In this document: positions 20,552 through 28,092 of the stretch, piece after piece
Layout of the letters: every line of letters starts with the position of its first letter
Position numbering within the stretch: position 1 is the first letter of the stretch
IMG/VR virus record: IMGVR_UViG_3300046318_000354
Span: 1-52,078 of that record
DNA length: 52,078 bases
Reading direction: 5' to 3' (one strand)
Source: a virus
Position numbers and translations under genes: made by a program
The notes under the pieces: generated by a model
Seen by the model: only the letters and a program-made list of their open reading frames with translations
The model's database searches: none
What the model was told of the DNA's origin: nothing

Positions 20552-21835
20552 ATGAAGTACTATATCATTATCCTATCCTTCTTCCTATACTCCTGTTCCA
20601 AAGAGGAGATTATACCTATAGTCAATCCTGTACAGACTACCATAAGCACCTATACCATTCCTATATCTGTTCAGGGTATATCTTCCAATGACTTATCCAA
20701 TTCCATTAATGGGAGTGTATCTGGAACTACCTTATACTCTGTGGGTGGGGTTCTTCATCTTGTCATTACTCCCACGGATTTTGTTTATCCCAACGATATT
20801 CCTCCCTTACACTTTATCAATAAAAATAATTCCTGGGTATATGAATCTTCCTATATAGAAGGTTCAATGGGTGGTTGCAGGGATACCGAACTCTTTGATG
20901 ATAATGGGACCATTGTATATGGGGATCAGGGTAAAGAACCTATGGGTCTTCCTTTTCCTTATGGTCATATCTATATGTCCAAGACCATTGGGGATAAACT
21001 TTCTTTTACACGTATATCCAATACCAAATCCTTTTACCATTCCATTTCCGTTGGGGACATTAATAAAGATGGACTCAAGGACATTATAGGTTTATCTATG
21101 GGTACTTACGGTTCTTGGGATAAACAGATTCATTCTTACATACAAAATACCAATGGAACCTTTACTGAAGATAGAAATATTATCTCCTATAATAATTGGA
21201 TGGGTAACTATGGAGCTGGTTCTATTCTTATTTCTGATATCTTCCCTGTCGATGGATACCCTGAGATTATATGTGGGGATTATACCATTAATGAACCTGC
21301 TCCGTCCATTCGTTATAGTTTCGTTATATTCCAATATAGTACCATTACAAAGAAGTATGAGATGATTCATTCCCCCGGAGTTATGGGTTTCTCCTTAATG
21401 AATGTTGGAATTACGTCTATGAAGAGTTCCGATATGGATAATGATGGGGATAAGGATATCATTGTTGCTTATGAAGGTCGAAACATAAATGGCATTGAGA
21501 TATGGAACAATGTTGATAATAAGTTTTCCCCCGGGATGAAAAAAGAATTCAATATCAACGATTTCCAGTTTAGAGAGTTCGATGTAATGGACATAGACAA
21601 CGATGGGGATATAGATATTACCATTAACCCCGTCAATAAGATATCCAACCTTAAAAACAATATCCTTATCAATAATAAGAACTCCCTGGATTATGGGAAA
21701 GATATCATCATTTCTAGTAACCCAACCTATATGAAAGGTTTCAATATCAATGGCAAACTAATCTATATCGGAATCAAAGGGAATGTGGATAATACCATTC
21801 AAATAACCCAAATCAACCTAAACGGTCTCAACTGA
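20552..21835 (+). CDS. FG-GAP/VCBS-repeat lipoprotein, 427 aa
   Basis: A lipoprotein signal (YIIILSFFLYSC, lipobox LYSC) is followed by a Thr/Ser-rich linker and repeated calcium-binding blades: GDINKDGLKDIIG, DIFPVDGYPEIIC, DMDNDGDKDIIVAY and DIDNDGDIDITI. These D-x-D/N-x-D-G-x-x-D loops are typical of FG-GAP/VCBS beta-propellers (integrin-alpha-like). The product would be an envelope-anchored protein, in a phage perhaps a surface modifier or receptor mask; that role is inference. A TATATTTG box lies just upstream. Its end overlaps the nuclease gene on the other strand by 18 bases. Confidence 0.8.
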   Translation: MKYYIIILSFFLYSCSKEEIIPIVNPVQTTISTYTIPISVQGISSNDLSNSINGSVSGTTLYSVGGVLHLVITPTDFVYPNDIPPLHFINKNNSWVYESSYIEGSMGGCRDTELFDDNGTIVYGDQGKEPMGLPFPYGHIYMSKTIGDKLSFTRISNTKSFYHSISVGDINKDGLKDIIGLSMGTYGSWDKQIHSYIQNTNGTFTEDRNIISYNNWMGNYGAGSILISDIFPVDGYPEIICGDYTINEPAPSIRYSFVIFQYSTITKKYEMIHSPGVMGFSLMNVGITSMKSSDMDNDGDKDIIVAYEGRNINGIEIWNNVDNKFSPGMKKEFNINDFQFREFDVMDIDNDGDIDITINPVNKISNLKNNILINNKNSLDYGKDIIISSNPTYMKGFNINGKLIYIGIKGNVDNTIQITQINLNGLN

Positions 21836-23155
21836 TTTGGCCTTTAACATTTTACCCTTCTTACTCTTACCTTTTACCTCAAGACCATCCTTGTAACATA
21901 TGTTATATGCCCCAACAATATCCGCATCCCTCTCCTTGTCAAAATCATCACACTGAAAGTTAATACATCTGAATTTGGTCTTATCCTTATCATTTCTATT
22001 TAAAGGATTGGAATCCTTGCAAGTTGGACAAGTATTGGACGTGTCCTTCGGGTTTACCCATAAAATAGATATACCAAGTTCCTTGGCTTTGTATTCAATA
22101 TAACCTTGTAGTTGATAATACGCCCAACTCTTTAAGAAATAGTCTTTGGTGTTTGTGGTGATTCCCGTAAGATCCTCCATCTTAATAACCCCCACATTGT
22201 ATTGTTCACATATCCTAATTAACTCCCTGGTGATGGTGTGATTAATGGTTTGTGACCAATTACTTTCCTTTTCCTTTAAATTATTAAGAGCCTCCAATTT
22301 TCTTTTTCTACCGTGACCACCCTTGGAATATTTAAGAGTCTCTTGTAATGACTTCCTATGTTTAGAAAACTTCATACGGTCGTGTTGAATCTTAAGACCA
22401 ATATTAATCTGAGATGGTTGGTGTTTTTCCCCATCAATATAAAATGTAACTGGACGATTTATACCAATATCAATCCCCATTACCTTATCGGAAATGGTTT
22501 CGGATATCTTATCGGGTTGGTTATATGTAAGCAACATAAAGAAATCATTATCCTTTATCTGAATACTACTATCACATAGAGTATATTCCCCCGAAATGAT
22601 TCTATCAACAATAACCTTATTATTACTCCTATCTTTTCCAAATAATAAATTTAGTTTTATCTTTGAATCAAAACCACGCGGTACCGGATAATCAAAATAA
22701 TATCTATCCCCATCCACATATATGACACTAGTACCCCCATCCTCATTCTTCTTGGACGAAAATGGAATACTAATATTGGTCTTTCTAAATGACGGAATGG
22801 ACATCTTTCCATTCTTTATGTCATAAAAATTATTGGAAAGTGTTTTATATATGGCCTGATTGAAATTTGACCTAATTTGTGAAGGAATCTCAGAGTAAGG
22901 TACGGTTAATCTATAACCCGAATTTTGTATGGATGTTGTTAATTTCTCAGTTAATACTTTGATTGCTTCACCCTTGGTCATCGTCTCCATTAAATCTTCA
23001 ATCTCATATAGATTGGTGACGTGATGTCTGATGATTCTGTTACCAACCTCAGATAAGGTGGATGCATCATTTTTTAAATGGTTGTAAATCTTCGTTCTCT
23101 CGGATGGAGTAGACCCAACCGCAATGAGCTTAATCTTTCTAGTCTTAACTGACAT
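21818..23155 (-). CDS. TnpB/Cas12-like RuvC nuclease, 445 aa
   Basis: RuvC-I GIDIGINRP (Asp229), RuvC-II VIKMEDLTG (Glu327), a zinc ribbon (CPTC at 376-379 with Cys397 and Cys402) and RuvC-III DADIVGAYNI (Asp412) are all present, so the nuclease centre looks intact. The N-terminal 200 residues are a divergent recognition part with IPFSSKKN and VPRGFDSKIKL. The family is RNA-guided: TnpB with omegaRNA, Cas12 with crRNA. No TnpA gene or IS ends are visible, and its 3' end overlaps the lipoprotein gene, which leaves no free space for a usual omegaRNA end. A palindromic repeat array starts 80 bases upstream of its start. This suggests a fixed, non-mobile nuclease. Confidence 0.85.
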   Translation of the reverse strand: MSVKTRKIKLIAVGSTPSERTKIYNHLKNDASTLSEVGNRIIRHHVTNLYEIEDLMETMTKGEAIKVLTEKLTTSIQNSGYRLTVPYSEIPSQIRSNFNQAIYKTLSNNFYDIKNGKMSIPSFRKTNISIPFSSKKNEDGGTSVIYVDGDRYYFDYPVPRGFDSKIKLNLLFGKDRSNNKVIVDRIISGEYTLCDSSIQIKDNDFFMLLTYNQPDKISETISDKVMGIDIGINRPVTFYIDGEKHQPSQINIGLKIQHDRMKFSKHRKSLQETLKYSKGGHGRKRKLEALNNLKEKESNWSQTINHTITRELIRICEQYNVGVIKMEDLTGITTNTKDYFLKSWAYYQLQGYIEYKAKELGISILWVNPKDTSNTCPTCKDSNPLNRNDKDKTKFRCINFQCDDFDKERDADIVGAYNICYKDGLEVKGKSKKGKMLKAKSVETV

Positions 23156-23235
23156 AACATATCTGTATTATATTGGAAATAGTTTTTTGTTCTTTAATTA
23201 TTGTGTTTCAATGGAATATATGACCATTAAAGAAT

Positions 23236-23650
23236 GTTGTATATATCTTTTTAATATGAGATTGTTGATTATACCTTTAAAAATTAGGGTTATTCACAAA
23301 ATAATTACGTTTATGTTGTAAATACCTTTTTAATATGTAAGTTTCGAAACTCACTTACTCTCTTGTTGTATATACAATTAATTCAGAAAGGTGTGTTGTG
23401 TATACCTTTCAAATTAGAGGTGTTCACAACTCATTTTAAACTGTTTACATAAGGTCTCTGTTGTATATACCTATTAAATAAAGGGTATTCACAACCAGAA
23501 GTTTTTTGAATTACAATATTTGGGTATTGTTATTGTATATACCTAATTCACGAAAGGGTGTTATATATACCTTTAAAATTATATCTATTCAACTCAGCAA
23601 ATCGATACTCGTTGTATATCAAACCTCCTATGTTACAGTTCGTTGTGAAC
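23236..23650. repeat. Degenerate array of about 36-bp palindromic repeats (CRISPR-like or origin iterons)
   Basis: Nine related units begin near 23236, 23264, 23315, 23365, 23395, 23460, 23532, 23560 and 23611. The two best (23395-23430 and 23460-23495) are each 36 bp, share 29 of 36 bases and are separated by 29 unrelated bases. Each unit opens GTTGTATATACC and closes GGTATTCACAAC, so each is an imperfect hairpin of about 12 bp. Spacing is irregular (28 to 72). The right arms hold DnaA-box-like cores; TTATTCACA at 23290 is an exact TTATNCACA. No gene is visible here. Confidence 0.7.
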
Positions 23651-23713
23651 AAATATTTTTAAAAAAATAAAAGGTATTGAGTGAGTGAGAACTTAATCTC
23701 CAGGTCAAAACCC

Positions 23714-23773
23714 ATCCTGTTTATTCAGGATTCACTATGTGCCAAACAACTGGCACCACTCCATATAGGAGTG
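23714..23773. other. Three tandem perfect hairpins
   Basis: ATCCTG-TTTATT-CAGGAT (23714-23731), GTGCCA-AACAAC-TGGCAC (23739-23756) and CACTCC-ATATA-GGAGTG (23757-23773) lie back to back, between the repeat array and an AT-rich tract (23800-23880). They could be RNA structure or origin hairpins; no T run follows. Confidence 0.65.
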
Positions 23774-23917
23774 AAATAATATTTCCAATAATTCAATGAA
23801 CTAATTTTCTGGTACAAATATATAACTTATATTTAATGTACCAAATATTTTTTTAATTTTTTTTTTAATTCCAATAGTCAAGTAAATTGACTCAATACGT
23901 TAATTGTTGTAGATTTA

Positions 23918-24133
23918 TCATATAATATAATAATCCATCCCTACAAATTCATTCCATAGTGGGTGGTCGGCGTCTATTTCTTCTTGGTCAATTCTGCCAT
24001 CACCATCCATTAGTCTAACCCTTCTTATAGGATCAAAACTTGTGGGGTTATATATAAGATAACCAACATATACCACTTCCCTTCCCTCAAAGTATATCCT
24101 TTTTTTATTCGTTAGGAACTTAAACTCTCTCAT
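23918..24133 (-). CDS. FKFF-tag small protein, 71 aa
   Basis: Begins MREFKFLTNKK, a variant of the shared M-K-x-F-K-F-F leader of this arm. The body is beta-rich (GREVVYVGYLIYN) then acidic (DGDGRIDQEEIDADH). Not recognised otherwise. It is the last gene of a row of four tagged genes read leftward. Confidence 0.75.
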   Translation of the reverse strand: MREFKFLTNKKRIYFEGREVVYVGYLIYNPTSFDPIRRVRLMDGDGRIDQEEIDADHPLWNEFVGMDYYII

Positions 24134-24136
24134 ATC

Positions 24137-24469
24137 TTAAAACATTTCACTTGAACCACTTTGTCTTAAACGTTCAACTATATAATCAAGTTCCTCAATT
24201 TCCCTGGCATCGTGGAGTAATATATAGTTATTATATAGTCTACCGTATGAGTCGGTTCTATTTCTTACACAATAGTATTGAATGTTATCCCTGGTGAATG
24301 ATGTGTGATTATTATTGGTATATCGTGAATAAGGTAGATGACCCATCATATCATTACGACATTGAATGAATGTTCTAACCCTCGGGGTGATAAGTGCACG
24401 TCTGATGGTTATTTCAACAGGTGCCGGTATTGTTTCAATATCATCCCTAAAGAACTTAAACTGTTTCAT
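24137..24469 (-). CDS. FKFF-tag small protein, 110 aa
   Basis: Begins MKQFKFFRDDIET. After the leader the sequence is Arg/Asn rich (ALITPRVRTFIQCRNDMMG) with an acidic C-terminal helix (EIEELDYIVERL). Beyond the leader it shows no similarity to the adjacent tagged proteins that I can see. Overlaps the upstream gene by 14 bases. Confidence 0.75.
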   Translation of the reverse strand: MKQFKFFRDDIETIPAPVEITIRRALITPRVRTFIQCRNDMMGHLPYSRYTNNNHTSFTRDNIQYYCVRNRTDSYGRLYNNYILLHDAREIEELDYIVERLRQSGSSEMF

Positions 24470-24794
24470 ATCTTATTTCATTATACATATCCAAGGACAT
24501 CGTGATATGACGGGTCTCCACTCTATCTGGTTGGTTTAGATATATATGATATAGTTCATATTCAATAGTCACCGTTTCCATTAAAGGTAAATTATTATCA
24601 TTATGGGTTATGTTACTGATAATAATGGTTTTGTTCTCACCGACCATAGCAAAATGATATTGTTTCCCCACAGGACTTGTTTCATATCTTATTCTATTCA
24701 GAACAATATCATCGTAGTCATCATATCTAGATATGGTTGGAACCTCTTCAAGATAGTTCGGTTCGTTATTTGTTAAGAACTTAAATGTTTTCAT
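24456..24794 (-). CDS. FKFF-tag small protein, 112 aa
   Basis: Begins MKTFKFLTNNEPNYLEE, closest in this set to the T4 internal-protein leader pattern (MKTYxxF...E). The body is beta-rich (GKQYHFAMVGENKTIIISNI). Function unknown; part of the tagged row. Confidence 0.75.
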   Translation of the reverse strand: MKTFKFLTNNEPNYLEEVPTISRYDDYDDIVLNRIRYETSPVGKQYHFAMVGENKTIIISNITHNDNNLPLMETVTIEYELYHIYLNQPDRVETRHITMSLDMYNEIRYETV

Positions 24795-24797
24795 ATC

Positions 24798-25121
24798 TCA
24801 TCGTGTTATTTCAATCCTATTTACTAATTCACTTGTTACCCCTCTATATGTGTAACCTCTCACTCCTTCGTTCACCACAACTACCCTATAATCAATCTCA
24901 ATCATCTGAGGGATTATATAATCAATGGTTCTCCACATTAATATCCTCATAAAACCATTGATTGGAACATTCACATCTTCAAAAGAGGTATCATTATTTA
25001 TAATATCCTGATTATGTATTTGTTTATATCTTAGCACGTGTATCAATACTTCATCCATATGATAACACTGATACATATTCTCCACCAATTTGGGGTTCTG
25101 AAAGAACTTAAATGATTTCAT
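24798..25121 (-). CDS. FKFF-tag small protein, 107 aa
   Basis: Begins MKSFKFFQNPKLVENM. Helical and hydrophobic in the middle (GFMRILMWRTIDYIIPQMI), then beta-rich (YRVVVVNEGVRGYTYRG). Not recognised. Confidence 0.75.
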   Translation of the reverse strand: MKSFKFFQNPKLVENMYQCYHMDEVLIHVLRYKQIHNQDIINNDTSFEDVNVPINGFMRILMWRTIDYIIPQMIEIDYRVVVVNEGVRGYTYRGVTSELVNRIEITR

Positions 25122-25313
25122 TTAATCCTTATTATTTTTTGGTTTAATTCCAATAAAAAGAAAGAATAAAGAAAATGGTAAACCTAATATCATCCACACA
25201 TAAAAACTTACGAGTAATGATGAGTCTTGTTCTCTTGAAAATGATCCCGCACCGGATAATGCTAACACAAAAACAAATCCGGACCAATTTAATCTCTTAA
25301 TATAATTTTTCAT
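25122..25313 (-). CDS. Two-span membrane protein, 63 aa
   Basis: Two hydrophobic stretches (GFVFVLALSGAG; LVSFYVWMILGLPFSLFFLF) with basic ends (MKNYIKRLNW; KPKNNKD). A small inner-membrane protein of unknown role, in the same run as the tagged genes (zero- and one-base gaps). Confidence 0.7.
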   Translation of the reverse strand: MKNYIKRLNWSGFVFVLALSGAGSFSREQDSSLLVSFYVWMILGLPFSLFFLFIGIKPKNNKD

Positions 25314-25314
25314 A

Positions 25315-25638
25315 TTATTTATTCTCGTAAGTTAATGGTAAGTTATGTTCAATGCGTTCTTCATCTGTTGGTGTTCTTTCTTCATCACACATATAACAAC
25401 GCATTTTTGTAAAGAACTTTGGATGTGTATGTGTCGGTCTCCAATCGTGTTCACCTTCATTCAAACAATCCGCCTTTTGGGGGTAATGATTGTAGATGAT
25501 ACCTGTTGTATAAACAAATGTCTTTCCGCAATCATCACACGTTTGTTGATAGGTCTCATCTTCACTATATCCATAACCATCTGTGTGGTCAACTTCTTGT
25601 GATTCATCACAATAAGGACAATCCATATAATCTGCCAT
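25315..25638 (-). CDS. Zinc-ribbon protein, 107 aa
   Basis: CPYCDESQEV...CDDCGKTF forms a four-Cys zinc ribbon near the N-terminus. A second set, CLNEGEHDW...HTHPKFF...CYMC, looks like another metal site. The pairing is typical of small phage nucleic-acid-binding proteins. A TATATTTG box lies upstream on this strand (near 25660), so it may head the unit down to 23918. Confidence 0.75.
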   Translation of the reverse strand: MADYMDCPYCDESQEVDHTDGYGYSEDETYQQTCDDCGKTFVYTTGIIYNHYPQKADCLNEGEHDWRPTHTHPKFFTKMRCYMCDEERTPTDEERIEHNLPLTYENK

Positions 25639-25696
25639 AAATTTATTTGTTTTATATTACAAATATACAAAACTTATTTGGAATATCATTCAGTAT

Positions 25697-26029
25697 TTAT
25701 ACTAAATTTTTTATTATAATGGGTTCATCACAGTGTGGACAATCTTTAAGTACCAATAGATTATTCATATAGAAACTCCATTTGGATACCGTTGGAATCT
25801 CCTTATCTAATAGTTTCCTGAATCCATCTTGATTATCCACCTCACCGTATATGTCATAGTACTTACCTTTGTATCTGGTAATGATATGATTACCGTTTGT
25901 GTAGGGAATACATCCTTTATACATCTTGGATAGTAAGATATGAAACTTATAACATCCGCCCTTGGAATAGATATGGTGAATGTACATATCAGTTTGGTTT
26001 AATTCTTCAATGAAGTCAGATATTCCCAT
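25697..26029 (-). CDS. Conserved phage hypothetical, 110 aa
   Basis: GGCYKFHILLSKMYKGCIPYTN followed by GNHIITRYKGKYYDIYGEV is familiar from conserved phage proteins of unknown function. The C-terminus holds CPHC. It overlaps the upstream gene by 31 bases. Confidence 0.7.
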   Translation of the reverse strand: MGISDFIEELNQTDMYIHHIYSKGGCYKFHILLSKMYKGCIPYTNGNHIITRYKGKYYDIYGEVDNQDGFRKLLDKEIPTVSKWSFYMNNLLVLKDCPHCDEPIIIKNLV

Positions 26030-26178
26030 TTTACTATTTTAACGATTAAACCACATCCTGTAATTGAATCTCTCCATTCCGCACAATACGGATCTTGACA
26101 ATTACATCTAAAACAATATACCTTATCACCGTTGGAAGTTATTCCCTCGATATCCTTACCTTTAATTGGAAGTTCCAT
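25999..26178 (-). CDS. Small Cys-rich protein, 59 aa
   Basis: The start is set at ATG giving MELPIKGKDIEG, directly after the leader AAACAACAAGACA shared with two other genes here. A longer frame exists but would overlap the upstream gene further. Cys pattern YCFRCNCQDPYCAEW with a later GCG suggests a small metal-binding fold. Confidence 0.65.
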   Translation of the reverse strand: MELPIKGKDIEGITSNGDKVYCFRCNCQDPYCAEWRDSITGCGLIVKIVKWEYLTSLKN

Positions 26179-26446
26179 TGTCTTGTTGTTTATCTTTCCA
26201 CTCAAATAAATGCCAAACAAATGGTGATTCTTGGTATGTACCAATATAGATCATATTCGTTTCGTCAAAAGGTTCTCCTGTTCCCACTACAGCAAACCAC
26301 CTCGGTTCATCTTCCGCATTAGGATCAACCAACGCCCAGATCATTCCACGTTCTCTTTGCGATTGTACAGATAATATTTTTGCACCAATGGGCATTCTGA
26401 TGGAACCTTCTTTAATCTCAAATTTCCATATTTGTTTATTCTCCAT
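26162..26446 (-). CDS. DUF7352-like protein, 94 aa
   Basis: MENKQIWKFEI, then RMPIGAKILSVQSQRERGMIW and VDPNAEDEPRWFAVVGTGEPF fit a small phage family (DUF7352 as I recall it): short beta proteins with a GTGxP motif. The C-terminus KQQDNGTSN is encoded by the shared leader of the next gene. Start chosen after the AAACAACAAGACA leader. Confidence 0.7.
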   Translation of the reverse strand: MENKQIWKFEIKEGSIRMPIGAKILSVQSQRERGMIWALVDPNAEDEPRWFAVVGTGEPFDETNMIYIGTYQESPFVWHLFEWKDKQQDNGTSN

Positions 26447-26804
26447 TGTCTTGTTGTTTAGATGTTTCCTCAAAATTTTCTTCACAAAATGCATTAAGTG
26501 ACCCATCAATGTCTAATCTTCCTCCTCCCCAAAACCCGAGACTAAACCAACCATCGTTTTTGGTTCTAACATATATTAGTGTTCCACCACCTATTTCACC
26601 ATCATCTTCAGCTTTAACAAAATAGTCGGTAGTCTCTCTGAATAACCAATCACACACACTTACTTCCTTTTTCCATACGGATAAGGTTTCTTGGTCAATT
26701 TCGTTATATGGAATAATTTCTTTTATTACAACTTCACTCCTTCGACTAAGTCTAATCTTACCATCATTGAATGAGTAATATGTCTTATTTAGGATTGGTA
26801 TCAT
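26436..26804 (-). CDS. Hypothetical protein, 122 aa
   Basis: Start MIPILNKTYYSFNDG follows the shared AAACAACAAAACA leader. Beta-rich body (GGGTLIYVRTKNDGWFSLGF) and C-terminal KQQDNGE produced by the next leader. Not recognised. Confidence 0.7.
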   Translation of the reverse strand: MIPILNKTYYSFNDGKIRLSRRSEVVIKEIIPYNEIDQETLSVWKKEVSVCDWLFRETTDYFVKAEDDGEIGGGTLIYVRTKNDGWFSLGFWGGGRLDIDGSLNAFCEENFEETSKQQDNGE

Positions 26805-27003
26805 TGTTTTGTTGTTTAGATAGTACGAATATTTCACGTATTGCTTTACGATTAACTTCTTTCCAACGGTCCACGTTTTCTTTCAATAACTTCACATATT
26901 GTTTCACAATAAGAGGACAGTTTTTTAGTTCCTTTTCCGCTTCATCAACATCAAATTGATTTACTACCGGCATAAAAGGACCTTGTTGTTTTCTATTTCC
27001 CAT
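26785..27003 (-). CDS. Hypothetical helical protein, 72 aa
   Basis: Acidic/basic helices (FDVDEAEKELKNCPLIVKQY; LLKENVDRWKEVNRKAI) suggest a small coiled protein; the C-terminus SKQQNNDTNPK is again encoded by the next gene's leader. Not recognised. Confidence 0.7.
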   Translation of the reverse strand: MGNRKQQGPFMPVVNQFDVDEAEKELKNCPLIVKQYVKLLKENVDRWKEVNRKAIREIFVLSKQQNNDTNPK

Positions 27004-27202
27004 CTTTAAGGTGTTCTTTCATTTGTTGTAATAACTTGGATAATACATCCACCTCATCAAAGGTTAGATATAGTCTGGTCTCTCTGATTGAACCTGATAC
27101 TTCTTGTACACAAAGGACAACACCGTTATCAGTTTCGTTTGGTTGAACGATTGCAATCTGTTCGGTCTGTGTGTACATTCTTTGTTCGATGAATGGTTTC
27201 AT
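26993..27202 (-). CDS. Hypothetical protein, 69 aa
   Basis: Begins MKPFIEQRMYTQTEQ. The middle is a beta hairpin (GVVLCVQEVSGSIRETRLYL) and the end a helix (VDVLSKLLQQMKEHLKDGK). Not recognised. Overlaps the next gene by 11 bases. Confidence 0.7.
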   Translation of the reverse strand: MKPFIEQRMYTQTEQIAIVQPNETDNGVVLCVQEVSGSIRETRLYLTFDEVDVLSKLLQQMKEHLKDGK

Positions 27203-27209
27203 ATTATTT

Positions 27210-27464
27210 TTATTTATGGATGGGATTATTACAGTTACCTTTATGTGTTAATACCGAGGCGTTACCCCAAGGACCATAAAGATACTCACAACTATCTATT
27301 ATAACAACGGTTAATGGTATACTACTAAACTCCACCGGTATTCTCTTTGGTATATTTAACGAGTCGGCAAGAGTGGAATCAGTTGTTGATTCACTCGGAT
27401 ATCCGACATTCGGTTCAAAACAAGATGTTAATCCTAATGATAGAATAATTAAAAGTTTTTTCAT
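27210..27464 (-). CDS. Small lipoprotein, 84 aa
   Basis: MKKLLIILSLGLTSCFEPN is a lipoprotein signal (lipobox LTSC). A Ser/Thr linker follows. The end, VVIIDSCEYLYGPWGNASVLTHKGNCNNPIH, resembles the 'vdxCEY...THKGNCxNP' ending of a small phage-borne family. It would be anchored in the cell envelope. The permuted tRNA-like element lies just upstream. Confidence 0.75.
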   Translation of the reverse strand: MKKLLIILSLGLTSCFEPNVGYPSESTTDSTLADSLNIPKRIPVEFSSIPLTVVIIDSCEYLYGPWGNASVLTHKGNCNNPIHK

Positions 27465-27490
27465 ATCTCATTATCTTTAATATACAAATT

Positions 27491-27583
27491 AAATAATCAG
27501 AGTGCTTTATCCCTTTCCACTACCGGCCCATCCTCACCGGATAGACCAGGTGGGACTCGAACCCACATTCTCTCTAATTATTT
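27491..27583 (-). tRNA. Candidate circularly permuted tRNA-like gene
   Basis: Reading the minus strand, the T arm comes first (GTGGG-TTCGAGT-CCCAC, 27566-27550). Next is a hairpin CTGGTCTATCC-GGTGA-GGATGGGCCGG whose outer seven pairs make a tRNA acceptor stem (three G-U). Then comes TA, a D-arm-like GTGGAAAGGGATAAAGCAC, and finally CTCTGATTATTT. The last pairs with AAATAATTAGAG at the other end (12 positions, one G-U), where an anticodon stem would be. The order is therefore 3' half before 5' half, joined across the acceptor end. The anticodon loop would be where the ends lie, so no anticodon can be read. Alternatives are a tmRNA-like domain or a tRNA remnant. Confidence 0.6.
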
Positions 27584-27587
27584 TGTT

Positions 27588-27686
27588 GTCAGGACAGGAT
27601 TCGAACCTGTATAGTGCCTTTCACTTGGTTACTCTTGTCGAAAAGAGACTGAGTTCTTCAGTGCGATACCATTCCGCTCACCTGAC
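27588..27686 (-). tRNA. tRNA-like gene, type II, odd anticodon arm
   Basis: Acceptor GTCAGG/CCTGAC, T arm ACAGG-TTCGAAT-CCTGT and D region GCGGAATGGTATCGC resemble a leucine-type tRNA. The middle has ACTGA-AGAAC-TCAGT (5-base loop) and two extra hairpins (CTCTT-TTCGAC-AAGAG and AGTG...CACT), so the anticodon cannot be assigned. No CCA is encoded. It lies 4 bases from the permuted element. Confidence 0.55.
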
Positions 27687-27747
27687 TTCCATTCTAGTAA
27701 GGCATCTCACCTCATAGGCTGTTCATAAACTTAGCTTAAGTAGAGTA

Positions 27748-27842
27748 GTCAGGACAGGATTCGAACCTGTAGGATAGGGCTTACCAAGAGCGACTCTGAC
27801 TAACGTCCATTAACGTAATCGTTACCAATTCCGCCACCTGAC
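27748..27842 (-). tRNA. tRNA-like gene, type II, odd anticodon arm
   Basis: The acceptor and T arm are identical to the 27588 gene. D region GGCGGAATTGGTAACG is leucine-like. The middle reads ACGT-TAATGG-ACGT (6-base loop), then AGAG-TCG-CTCT. Anticodon uncertain (TAA or AAT would be guesses). No encoded CCA. Confidence 0.55.
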
Positions 27843-27848
27843 TATATT

Positions 27849-28070
27849 CTATTCAATATGTGAAAATATATTTCCTAAAAAAGTAACTTCGTCCCATCCA
27901 TTCATTTTATCATCGTGGATTAATTTAGTTAAATCTTCTTGAGGGTATTCATATTCTCTTGTAATATCTTCTGCGTAATAATGCCATCTATCATTAAAAT
28001 AAATGAATTTTGAAATACCATTAACTGTCTGACCAATATCATAAACATCACCATTGAACAATTTCATCAT
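27849..28070 (-). CDS. Small conserved hypothetical, 73 aa
   Basis: MMKLFNGDVYDIGQTVNGISKFIYFNDRWHYY and YEYPQEDLTKL resemble a small conserved phage protein ('DVYDIxQTVNG'). It sits between two tRNA-like genes and is probably on the same transcript. Function unknown. Confidence 0.7.
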   Translation of the reverse strand: MMKLFNGDVYDIGQTVNGISKFIYFNDRWHYYAEDITREYEYPQEDLTKLIHDDKMNGWDEVTFLGNIFSHIE

Positions 28071-28092
28071 AATTTTTATTTTTTTTTTAGTA

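Noticed and set aside
23236-23580. Reading the GTTGTATATACCTTT units as promoters
   Set aside because: They resemble the -7 box but lack the final G of TAnnTTTG and a TTTG at the right distance.
23236-23650. Calling this a definite CRISPR array
   Set aside because: Repeats are degenerate and spacing runs from 28 to 72 bases; an origin iteron array explains the DnaA-box cores as well, so it is listed as a repeat.
27491-27583. Explaining the element as two unrelated tRNA fragments
   Set aside because: The acceptor and end stems pair across the two parts over 11 and 12 positions, which unrelated fragments would not do.
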